From Alternaria dauci (lineage: Eukaryota > Ascomycota > Dothideomycetes > Pleosporales > Pleosporaceae), in the NCBI RefSeq assembly GCF_042100115.1, contig NC_091275.1, positions 992,001-1,056,000 on the forward strand: a stretch of 64,000 nt of DNA, read 5' to 3'. The notes under the pieces were generated by a model that was not told where the DNA came from, ran no database searches, and saw only the letters and a program-made list of their open reading frames with translations. The translations under genes and the position numbers were made by a program. Positions within the stretch are counted from its first letter, which is position 1; each line of letters begins with the position of its first letter. Shown here in pieces: positions 1-10,167 of the stretch.

Positions 1-78
1 ATTTACCTTCCCGCTGAGGTCAGGGATGTCTGTGTTGGGGTCGAAAGCGCTGCCGATGGCTTTCTTGATTGTGTCCAT
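1..78 (-). CDS. Short-chain dehydrogenase/reductase, N-terminal fragment (cut by window edge)
   Basis: A minus-strand ATG at 78 opens a frame reading MDTIKKAIGSAFDPNTDIP followed by DLSGK. This resembles the N-terminus of fungal retinol-dehydrogenase-like short-chain dehydrogenases, in which a D-L-S/T-G-K stretch immediately precedes the first beta strand and the TGxxxGxG cofactor loop. The rest lies beyond base 1. An AAG-GTAAAT at the left edge could be a splice donor (phase 0) or simply the codons K-V. Only about 26 residues are visible, so substrate and cofactor cannot be inferred. The assignment rests on remembered family resemblance. Confidence 0.6.
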   Translation of the reverse strand, partial: MDTIKKAIGSAFDPNTDIPDLSGKVN

Positions 79-1356
79 GATGATGAAGCGTTAGCTGAAT
101 ACGTAGTCTTCTTCAGTGTCTTTCGTATCCGAAGGGCAAGCTGTCAATTCCATCCAGGCGAAACGTTGGTTGATATCACGTCGCCCAAGGACGCGTCGCG
201 CATCGTGTCGTCATAATGAAATGGGTGGAAGCTACGCCTCCAGTTGTGCATACTACGCGGTGCCTAAAGCCCGAAGCATGACATCAGCAGTCCACCGAGC
301 TAATCATGATCATCAGCAAAAGGTCACCACATATTACGTGAATATGGCGTGGAGAGTTGTGTTGGTAAGGGTGATCACACGCATGCTTAGTTCCGCGGTA
401 TGGACTTTAGTGACACAAACACAAGTGTCACAATGTCTTTCTCACAAATCCCACGAACACCAGTCTTAAGAATACCGTGAATAGGAACGATGCGCTATGC
501 GGATGTTTTCCGGGGTGGTTGACGACGTGGTGGTGGTATGTTGAGAGAAGACTTTGTGTGAGGGATCGGAAACGGAGGTGGGCTGCAAGTCTAACAGCGT
601 CCGCGACCCCGCACAGGTACCCCGAACCATCGCGTTCACGCATGCTCTTCCCGCTTGCTGTGTCGCAAAACCAAGCTCCGCCTGTGTCATTCCACATACA
701 CGCACATCTCCATGAAGATTACATTTGATTTGTAGATATCTGGCGGCGAGGGAACTCTCAACACCCCAAAGTCTAAGTCTCTTACGACCTGTTCACTCAC
801 AACCTATTGTCACGGCTGATACCACCGTCGCTTAAGACACTCGGGACGATATGGCAGAGCAAGCTTCCTGCATTTGTAAATACGCAATACAGTGTTATGA
901 TATCCGACGGGGCTTCATAGTATCGTCTCTGCTCCTGTAGAAGACCCAAGCCCGCTACACTGACGCGTTTGTCTTACCAAGTATTTGTTTGAAACTGAAG
1001 ACGTCTCACAGAGCCTCCCTCCCCAGTTGAAAAAAAAAAACGCGTCCCGGGGGTATGGTGGCCCACGATTATAGGATCACCGCTCGACGTGACCGAAACA
1101 ATGCCTCTATCAGAACTACCCAGCCATCCAAAAGGAAGCAAGGTTGTAATTGAATGCCAGCTTGTCAAGAGTTTGCCAGACTCGTGGATGAACACAACGG
1201 TGTAACTATGCCTGCCTGCGGTGTTTCAGTAGCAGGATTGGGTGTAGGAGGTAATGACGCCAAAAAAGGATATGCGCGAAGACGTCGTCGACCTTCACCC
1301 TCAACATCAAAGCTGCACCTGTACAACAACGAGCAGAAAAAAAAGACGCATGTACA
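79..1356. other. Intergenic, no supported gene
   Basis: About 1.3 kb between the divergent dehydrogenase start and the tRNA. Frames are short, overlap on both strands and show no recognisable domain. I see only ordinary mixed-composition sequence and an A10 run near 1030. Confidence 0.5.
1337..1344 (-). terminator. RNA polymerase III terminator (T run) of the tRNA
   Basis: Eight consecutive A on the + strand give T8 on the coding strand, 12 nt beyond the 3' end of the tRNA. This is the canonical Pol III stop signal. Confidence 0.8.
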
Positions 1357-1465
1357 AGCCCGACGTGGGGGTCGAACCCACAACCTTGAGATGTACTGAG
1401 TAATCGTGTCTGTTAGACCGTGAAAGACTAAGAGTCTCACGCTCTACCGATTGAGCTAGCCGGGC
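1357..1465 (-). tRNA. tRNA-Lys (anticodon CUU), with 36-nt intron
   Basis: The reverse complement folds as a complete cloverleaf. The acceptor stem is GCCCGGC/GTCGGGC, the D arm is GCTC...GAGC, the anticodon stem is TGAGA/TCTCA with loop CTCTTAA, and the T arm is GTGGG-TTCGAAC-CCCAC. The anticodon CTT lies at 1432-1430. The anticodon arm closes only if bases 1428-1393 (36 nt) are removed one nucleotide 3' of the anticodon, the standard position for nuclear tRNA introns. The discriminator base is U. A T8 terminator follows. Identity is lysine; no defects are visible. Confidence 0.95.
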
Positions 1466-2969
1466 TATTGCTGTTGTTCGATGAAGAGAGCTTAGTTTAT
1501 GTCAATGATAGGCGTATTTCTTTTAAAAGGCCAGAACATCAAATAGAATCTTTTGGAGGAACTTATGTGGCTGGTATAGATGTTGGCTGGGGTGGGGGTG
1601 AAAGTCGGCGGGACAGTGGAAAAATTGCATTAGTGCAACACCACAAACCACCCACATGCTCGGTAAAGCACAAGCGCAGGACAGCGTATTAGGCATCACT
1701 ATATTAGTCGCATGGCCGCAAGATGGCCCCGGCATGAATGAAAGACTTAGTGCAACCAGGGTTTGTTGCGACAGTAGTGTACATCAAGATTGTGTATTCG
1801 TCTTCCAGCCCACATATAACAGAAATATTAGCAGAGTAGCATGATCAACTAGTTGTATGACTGTTGATTGGTGTGCAACATGCTTAGACTGTGCACACGT
1901 AGTGCTATTTTGAGCGCGACGACTCCGCCTTCAGTGCGACGTTACGAGGCCACAGCCCCAGCATGGGCAACGCAAGCAGGTACCCAAGGTAGTCAAAAGA
2001 ATCTATTCGGACACCATTGTCGACAAGTTGGAGGCCTAGGAATATCTGCATGATGCCACGATCTCGGTGCTCTAGCCACTTGCAGACCGCATGGCACAGC
2101 ATTGTGCGAAATGGTACCAATTCTAGAGTCCAATCGCATAGTGTTGTTGGGTCAAGTTTCTTCCATGCTGTCGAGCAAGACGCCGCAACACGAACCGGGC
2201 TGAGGGAGATTGTCATATGCCCGCCTCACAAGCCGTGCTGGTACTTGGCGTGTTCCGACCATGATCAATGAGTATTTGGTTCCAACGCTACGGCAGTAAT
2301 GTTGCATACCGGATGATGGACGAGACGTGGGGACTTGTGTTGATGTCAAAAAGGGTCCAGTCGAAAGCAACGGCATCGCAAAGGTCAGTATGAGGGTGCG
2401 GACTTGGCGCAACGTCAGGGTCTCCACCAAATCTCTCCCCACAGCGTGGCGCCGCGTAATGGCACTGCATGTTGAGTAGTTTGCAGCATCAGGCGGCAAT
2501 GTTAGGCTGGTGCAATTCGAGACACACGGCCACGGTAAAAGGATTCTATTCGTCGGTATAACGAGGCCCCAGGGGCGCGGTTGCAGCAAAAGGCCCCAGG
2601 GCGGTGGTAGGCACTGCCTCAGCAATTGGGTCCGTGCCTACGTCTTTGGACGACGGGCAGTCAGCGAAACCTTGCAGCGAGATCCGCAAACATTGCCGGC
2701 GCGGGTCAGAGTTGACGTTCGCTTTTCTTCACGAGACAAACGCCATCACGACACATTGCGCGCACGCTGCTTAAACTCAACTCCGAGACGCCTGCCAAGC
2801 TGCGTTGCTACGACCAGGGTGGCTTACGACGAAGCTCCGCAAGACGTCCGTGTCCGCCCGCGACGCGACACGACTCTGCAGAAACGACGGCTCGCAGGCG
2901 GTCATCACATGAAGCGGTAGACAAACGGCCCTCTGCCGAGACAGACGCCCATCACGACACTCGGCCGCT
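1466..2969. other. Intergenic / 5' leader region of the flippase gene
   Basis: No supported gene. Open frames at 2152-2625 (minus) and 2510-2920 (plus) lack recognisable domains, and the latter probably lies in the leader of the following gene. A near-duplicate stretch of about 23 bp occurs at 2733-2754 and 2939-2961, the second copy ending shortly before the start codon. Confidence 0.5.
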
Positions 2970-5900
2970 ATGGCCAGCAGGCCGCCCGGAGGACCGTCTC
3001 ACAGCGACAACCTGATCGACTTGGGCGACGACGACCAACCCCCATACTACTCGGGGGCACCGCCGCCCGCAAACGACCATGAGCTCCTGCACCGCTACGA
3101 CATAGACAGCTCCGATGCGGCGCCCCAAGGCCGGCCCTCGGTGTCGTACGACGACTTTGTGGGGGGTGCGAGGGCGACGGCTGGCCTGCCGGGCGGGCCT
3201 GGCGCTCCCACGGGTGAGTCGCCCTATCTGGGAGGCGCAACCAACAGCAGAGCCTACTCGCAAACCTCAGACCTGCACAACTACCAGCGCTACTCGGACG
3301 CAGACATACCAGCAGACGACGATGCGTCGGCCCAGGGCTACTACGCCGCGGGAGGCGCCTACGACCAGCCCTCGCCAGGCATCCAGCGCGGGGCATCCAA
3401 GAAGGCGCACAACAGGAATAGTATCCTGAGTCTCGGAGGTGGGCTGACGGGCAAAGTAAAGAACATGTTTGGGAAGAGCAACGAGTACTCCGAGATGGAC
3501 CTGCCGTTGACCGAGAACGCCGCCCACCAACGCCAGCCCAGCGCGCACACGACGGCAAGCGCACACGACGACGGCCAGTCCGCCAAAGCGAAAAAGGGCA
3601 TGGGCTCGTTCAAGTTTGGCTTCGGCGGGGGCGCCCCAGACCCCTCGACCCTGGGGCCGAGAATCATCCACCTCAACAACCCGCCGGCCAACGCCGCCAA
3701 CAAACACGTCGACAACCACATCTCCACGTCCAAGTACAACGCCGTCACCTTTCTCCCCAAGTTCCTCTACGAGCAGTTCTCAAAGTACGCCAATCTCTTC
3801 TTCTTGTTCACGGCAATCCTGCAACAGATTCCCGGCATCTCCCCCACATCGCGATTCACGACCATTGTGCCGCTTGGTATAGTCTTGCTCGTCTCGGCTA
3901 TCAAGGAGTACATTGAGGACTACCGGCGGAAACAGTCCGACTCCGACCTCAACAACTCAAAAGCCCAGGTCCTCAAAGGCTCGACCTTTACAGATACAAA
4001 ATGGGTCAATGTGGCAGTGGGCGACATCGTACGCGTCGAGTCCGAACAGCCCTTCCCCACCGATCTGGTCCTGCTTGCCTCTTCCGAACCCGAGGGTCTG
4101 TGCTACATCGAGACGGCCAATTTGGACGGAGAGACCAACCTGAAGATCAAGCAAGCAATACCCGAGACGGCTGACTTTGTCAGTCCCGCTGAGCTGGCGC
4201 GACTAGGAGGCCGTATACGGTCCGAACAGCCCAACAGCAGTCTATACACTTATGAGGCAACCTTGACCATGACAGCGGGTGGCGGGGAAAGGGAACTGCC
4301 ACTAGCGCCCGATCAGCTGCTGTTGCGTGGAGCCACACTGCGAAACACACCTTGGATACACGGCGTCGTCGTATTTACCGGACACGAAACGAAGCTGATG
4401 AGAAATGCCACGGCTACGCCCATCAAGACTACTGCAGTGGAGAGACTGGTCAACAAGCAGATTCTCATGCTGGTAGTCATTCTCATAGTGCTAAGCATTA
4501 TCAGTTCTATAGGCGATGTCATCATACAGTCCAAGGAGAGAGACAGTCTCGAATATCTCAGACTCGATGCTTTCAACGGCGCCAAACAATTCTTCCGCGA
4601 CCTCCTAACATATTGGGTGCTCTACTCCAACTTGGTCCCCATCTCGCTCTTTGTAACGATTGAAATCGTCAAATACTACACTGGCAGTCTCATCGACTCT
4701 GATCTCGATATTTACTATGAACCGACAGACACACCGGCGAAGTGCCGAACCTCGTCTTTGGTCGAGGAACTAGGTCAGATTGAATACATCTTCTCGGACA
4801 AAACAGGTACTCTGACATGCAACATGATGGAGTTCAAGCAGTCTTCGATTGCTGGTATCCAATATGCCGATGAGGTCCCCGAGGACCGACGTGCGACCTT
4901 TGAAGACGGTGTTGAGGTCGGAATCCATGACTTCAAGCAACTTGAGCATAACCGCAAAACCCACCACAACAAATACATCATTGACCAGTTCCTCACTTTA
5001 CTCGCGACATGCCATACCGTTATTCCCGAAAGAAAGGGCGAAAAGGCCGACATCAAATACCAAGCTGCATCGCCTGACGAGGGCGCGTTGGTCGAAGGTG
5101 CGGTGACTCTTGGCTACAAGTTCGTTGCGAGAAAGCCGCGCGCGGTTATTATCGAAGTAGACGGTCGTGAGCTGGAATATGAACTCTTGGCCGTTTGCGA
5201 ATTCAACTCAACCAGAAAGAGGATGTCTACAATTTTCCGTACTCCAGAGGGCAAGATCGTCTGTTACACCAAGGGCGCCGACACCGTCATATTGGAGCGA
5301 CTAGGCAAAGACAACCCTCATGTAGAGACAACGCTGACGCATCTCGAGGAGTACGCTTCCGAGGGACTGCGCACGTTGTGTCTTGCGATGCGAGAAATCT
5401 CAGAAAGCGAGTTCCAGCAATGGTGGACAATCTTCAACACTGCTCAAACAACCGTCAGCGGTAACCGTGCCGAAGAGTTGGACAAGGCTGCTGAGCTCAT
5501 TGAGCATGATATGACTTTGCTTGGAGCGACTGCCATCGAAGACAAACTGCAAGATGGTGTGCCAGATACTATCGCTACTCTGCAATCCGCTGGTATCAAG
5601 GTCTGGGTCCTCACTGGAGATCGTCAAGAAACCGCCATCAACATTGGCATGAGTTGCAAGTTGATCAGCGAGGACATGAGTCTGCTCATTATTAACGAAG
5701 AAAACAAGGAAGATACGCGAGACAACATTCGGAAAAAGTACCAAGCAGTCACCAGTCAGAGCCAAGGTGGAACTGAGATGGATGTTCTTGCTCTAGTTAT
5801 TGACGGCAAATCGCTCACCTATGCCCTCGAGCGTGACCTTGAGAAGGAGTTCTTGGATCTGGCTATCAGGTGCAAGGCTGTCATATGTTGCCGTGTCTCC

Positions 5901-7089
5901 CCTCTACAGAAAGCCCTTGTCGTCAAGCTTGTCAAACGCCACCTTAAGGCCATCCTTCTAGCTATTGGTGACGGCGCAAACGACGTCTCCATGATCCAGG
6001 CCGCTCACGTCGGTGTTGGTATCAGTGGTGTTGAGGGATTACAGGCAGCCCGTAGTGCAGATATTGCGATTGGTCAATTCCGCTACCTGCGCAAACTTCT
6101 TCTTGTCCATGGCGCCTGGAGCTATCAGCGTGTCAGCAAGGTCATCTTGTACTCTTTCTACAAGAACATTGCCATGTTCATGACACAGTTTTGGTACTCT
6201 TTCCAGAATGGGTTCTCGGGTCAGATTATCTACGAGTCGTGGACGCTGACATTCTACAACGTCTTCTTCACAGCGGCGCCGCCTTTTGTCCTGGGTATCT
6301 TCGATCAGTTTGTAAGCGCGAGGCTTTTGGACCGCTATCCGCAGCTCTACCGCCTTAGTCAGTCTGGTGTCTTCTTCCGTATGCACTCTTTCTGGTCTTG
6401 GGTTGGAAACGGGTTTTACCACTCGCTGATTCTGTACTTTGGTGCTCAAGCATTCATTCTCTGGGACTGGCCACAATGGGATGGCCGAAATGCGGGCCAT
6501 TGGGTTTGGGGAACAGCCGCTTACACTGCCAATCTGGCGACTGTCCTTCTCAAAGCCTCCCTCATCACCAACATCTGGACAAAGTATACGGTGCTGGCTA
6601 TTCCGGGCTCTATGCTGCTGTGGTTCATCTTGATGCCCATCTACGCCGTTGTAGCCCCCATGACTAACATATCTAACGAATATGTTGGCGTAATCGAGCG
6701 CCTCTTCCCTGATCCACGCTTCTGGGCAGTGGTATTGGTACTGCCGCCACTCTGTCTCATCAGAGATTTTGCGTGGAAGTACGCGAAGAGAATGTACTTT
6801 CCGCAGAGCTACCATCACGTTCAAGAGATCCAGAAGTATAACATACAAGATTATCGGCCACGGTATGTCTCCCTCAACTTTGCATTAGCTAGCCACGATT
6901 CACTAACGTTGCAACAGTATGGAGCAATTCCAGAAAGCGATTCGAAAGGTTCGACAAGTGCAGCGTATGCGCAAGCAGCGTGGGTATGCGTTCTCACAAA
7001 CAGACGAATCACAAGCTCGGGTGCTACAAGCCTATGATACCACACAGCAAAGAGGGCGGTTCGGAGAGATGGCGAGTTCGCGGAAGTAA
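2970..7089 (+). CDS. DRS2: P4-type ATPase, Drs2-class aminophospholipid flippase
   Basis: Exons 2970-6862 and 6918-7089; the 55-nt intron (GTATGT...CACTAAC...CAG) splits an Arg codon. The product is 1354 aa, the usual size for fungal Drs2. Unspliced translation would end at 7037 with an unrelated tail. The splice instead restores a C-terminus containing GYAFSQ (residues about 1320-1325), the conserved motif of the Drs2/ATP8A autoinhibitory tail. Other landmarks are the actuator loop DGET at about 386, the phosphorylation motif DKTGTLT with Asp610, the hinge GDGAND at 1000-1005, a polar low-complexity N-terminus of about 230 residues, and clustered membrane segments near 260-310, 490-560 and 1050-1260. 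By family knowledge it flips phosphatidylserine/phosphatidylethanolamine to the cytosolic leaflet at the trans-Golgi with a Cdc50-type subunit and supports vesicle budding. The ATG at 2970 begins a Drs2-like N-terminus. Confidence 0.95.
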
Positions 7090-8054
7090 CCCTAGGCATT
7101 TGGACCTGACAAGGGAAACGCACTTTACTCGTCGGAGTTTGTTCGGCGCATGGAAAGTGGGCGGCATGATGTTCTTGTACAACTGTGCTCCTGGTAGGTA
7201 TGATGTCTTTGATATGAATAGTGCAGTATGTTATTGATGTTAGCGTCAATCAACGAGGCTTCTGGCTGTACATTCTAATGATCTCTTCTTCATTCATTGC
7301 TTCCCCTGCGCTCGCAAGTTGCGTTCAATATTGTGATGTGTCTCCAGCGAGGAGCTAATTGCGCCCCAGAAGTTTTTTGCCCTAACCGCAGTCTCTTGTC
7401 GGAAACTCGAAAAGCAATTTTACGTGTCGGTAACATTTCACGCGACGTCAGGAATCCCACGCCGGCTCATGGCTTATCCAGTGCAATGGACGAACGGTAA
7501 ATCACGACTATGGCGCGTACTAATTACCCGGTGCCTCGAGACCAACAGCTCTTTACCCGTCCGCCGCGTGGTGGCAGGGCCAAATTGTGGGTAAGGAGGG
7601 GCACTTGCTACCCCACTATCGTCACTAAGGCGGTTGCGAGCGCTTTTTTGCCAGCAACACAGCACAGGTAAGCAGTCTCACCACGAAGAAGATTCTGATT
7701 GATACTGTTAAGACGAATCACCATCCATCCATCTATCGACAGTCGCCGGGCAAGAGGAAGAGGAAGTGGCGGTGCAATTCCAGCTTTCGGGCGACACCAT
7801 ATACCAAGGCCGACCAACATGGTGAGCATCCGCCACAAGCATGCGGCGTTAACAAGGGATAAATGCTAGGCGGAACCATCGCCCATCAGGGTAAAGAGGC
7901 AAACTGGTCATACTAACCCAGTCGTCCGGGTGAAGACGCAGGGTCATATGTTCATGCTAGCCTCTAACACGGCGTATATAGACGGTAGGCTGTTGTACCT
8001 GGCGCCAAAATCTCTTATTCCGTCTGCAAAATACACGTATATAATTCTGGGAAC
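7090..8054. other. Intergenic, promoter region of the xylose reductase gene
   Basis: No gene supported. It holds the 3' flank of the flippase gene and the probable promoter of the reductase. A CCCCAC (GTGGGG) at 7611-7616 fits the fungal carbon-repressor CreA consensus SYGGRG, but a six-base match is weak evidence. Confidence 0.4.
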
Positions 8055-9517
8055 ATGCTTGCTGGGAGTTCCCGATGCCGTGCTAGCAGTATTAATACGC
8101 TGCGTGCCGCCTGTTCTTCTGCTATTGCTACTTCCAGACCTCTTGATTCATCTTTTCTACGTCCTTCAAGGCCTTGCATTGAACGACGAACACCAACGTT
8201 ATTGCAACGGAATAGCTTTGCCAATCGCAACTTCTTCGCTACCATGGCTGTCAACACACCGTACGTTACGCTGAATGATGGCAACAAGATGCCTCAGGTT
8301 GGCTTTGGACTGTGGAAAGTCGACAACGCTACATGCGCGGACACTGTCTACAATGCCATCAAGACTGGATACAGATTGTTCGACGGTGCTTGTGGTAAGT
8401 TAACAACGAGTCCCCGTCCCCAAATTCGTCATTAGCGCATGTGAGCCAGTCGGTCTCTATTACCACGAGACGCTCCATCGGCCCGTAAACCGTGTAGAAC
8501 AATGATCTACCAGTAATCTTTCACGGACTCATGACCCCAATTTATCCGTGGCTTCTGCCTCCTTGCCTTTCCTCGGAATGCTGGCGTCATCTTTCCGAAC
8601 GCATGCGCGCGTGATTGTGGCTGACACCAAATTTCCACAGATTACGGCAACGAAGTCGAGTGCGGCCAAGGTGTAGCTCGCGCCATCAAGGACGGCCTCG
8701 TAAAGCGCGAAGATCTTTTCATCGTCAGCAAGCTCTGGCAAACCTTCCACGAGCGCGAGCAAGTCGAGCCCATCTGCCGCAAGCAACTGGCCGACTGGGG
8801 TATCGACTACTTCGACCTCTACGTTATCCACTTCCCCGTCGCCCTCAAGTATGTCGACCCCAAGGAGCGCTACCCACCTGGCTGGTACGTCGACGGCAAG
8901 AGCAAGATCGAGCACAGCAATGCCAGCCTACAAAGCACATGGGAAGCATTTGAGGAGCTCAAGAACAAGGGCCTGGCCAAGAGCATCGGGGTGAGCAACT
9001 ACTCCGGAGCGCTGCTCTTGGACATGTTCACCTACGCAAAGATCAAGCCCGCGACTCTCCAGATCGAACACCACCCCTACTACGTCCAGCCGTACCTGCT
9101 CGAGCTGGCCAAGCAGCACGACATCAAGGTCACCGCATACTCATCCTTTGGGCCCCAGAGCTTCATCGAGTGTGACATGAAGATTGCAGCCGACACACCC
9201 CTGCTCTTCGACCACCCGGTCATTAAGAAGATCGCCGAGGCACACGGCAAGACGCCCGCACAGGTTCTGCTCCGCTGGTCGACACAGCGTGGTCTTAGCG
9301 TTATTCCCAAGTCCAACTCGGCGAACCGTCTGCAGCAGAACTTGGATGTGACGAGCTTTGATCTCAAGGATAGTGAGATTGAGGAGATTTCGGGCTTGGA
9401 TAAGAACCTGAAGTTCAATGCTCCTACCAACGTAAGTATAACCATGTGTTCGTGTGGAAAAGGACGAGTGCTAACGTCGAGGTGCAGTACGGTATCCCTT
9501 GCTACGTCTTTGCATAG
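8055..9517 (+). CDS. xyl1: NAD(P)H-dependent D-xylose reductase (aldo-keto reductase), with possible mitochondrial presequence
   Basis: Exons 8055-8394, 8641-9431 and 9488-9517; introns are 246 and 56 nt, both GT-AG. From the ATG at 8244 (context ACCATGG) the protein is 323 aa, the normal length for xylose reductase. The aldo-keto reductase tetrad falls at the canonical positions Asp47, Tyr52, Lys81 and His114. The cofactor motif IPKSN is at 272-276, with Lys274 and Asn276 where xylose reductases that accept both NADPH and NADH have them. The enzyme reduces D-xylose to xylitol in the cytosol, the first step of fungal pentose catabolism. The frame stays open upstream to an ATG at 8055, adding 63 residues rich in Ser and Arg with few acids. 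That extension resembles a mitochondrial import signal, so 8055 is given as the outer limit and 8244 as the likelier main start. Confidence 0.93.
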
Positions 9518-10167
9518 ATGGTGTCTTGTGAGAGACGAGGAACGATCAAAAACGACGACATGAATATACAACGGCACCGCGCTTTGCGCTAACAGCTAGA
9601 TTGTAAAGAATAAAAAATTTCGGCTCTATCGCGTACAATTGTGTGGTGTATGTATGTATGTATGTATGTATGTATGTATGTATATATGTATGTATGTATA
9701 TATGTATGTATGTATGTACGACGGCGCTCCCAAATCATCAAGCAGGTCCAGAAGATGCCTGACACAGTCAATAGTGCAATCACCTATGCGAACTTCCATG
9801 GAAACAATAATCCCGCCTCCTTAATCACAGCCGTCAAGGCTAACGTAGCGAGTAGTAACAGTGTTGCTCCTACAGAACCAACTCTCTTGAGTACCTGTGG
9901 TTTGAGAACATCCGCACACCTTCGACTACGTATACCGATTTTGCCGTGATGCGGGAAGTTTGGGGTAATCGTAAAGATAAGGACTAACAGGGTCGGCCCA
10001 GCTATCGGAACACTACTTTGTTTGATTTCTGGATCGCGCTGATGTGTCCCATGTGTGAACTTGCTTGAGAAAAACACCCATCTCCGTGTACTAGGTTGTG
10101 TAGAAGGTGCTTATCAAGAGCAGGAGGAACCATCACACCACTATGTAGTACGTAGGACGTTCTTACC
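9518..10167. other. Intergenic between convergent genes
   Basis: The 3' flanks of the xylose reductase and the minus-strand DUF6536 gene meet here. Apart from the tetranucleotide repeat described separately I see no gene. Confidence 0.6.
9647..9718. repeat. TATG tetranucleotide microsatellite
   Basis: About 18 units of TATG/GTAT, interrupted twice by TATATATG. It lies about 130 bp beyond the reductase stop codon, in the probable 3' UTR or just past it. Expected to be length-polymorphic between strains. Confidence 0.95.

Noticed and set aside
2152..2625. 157-codon minus-strand frame before the flippase gene
   Set aside because: No recognisable domain and a Pro/Leu/Arg/Ser mix typical of antisense non-coding DNA.
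2510..2920. 136-codon plus-strand frame just upstream of the flippase ATG
   Set aside because: Most likely 5' leader; Arg-rich without domain and not in frame continuity with the ATPase.
6039..6848. 269-codon minus-strand frame
   Set aside because: Exact antisense of conserved flippase coding sequence.
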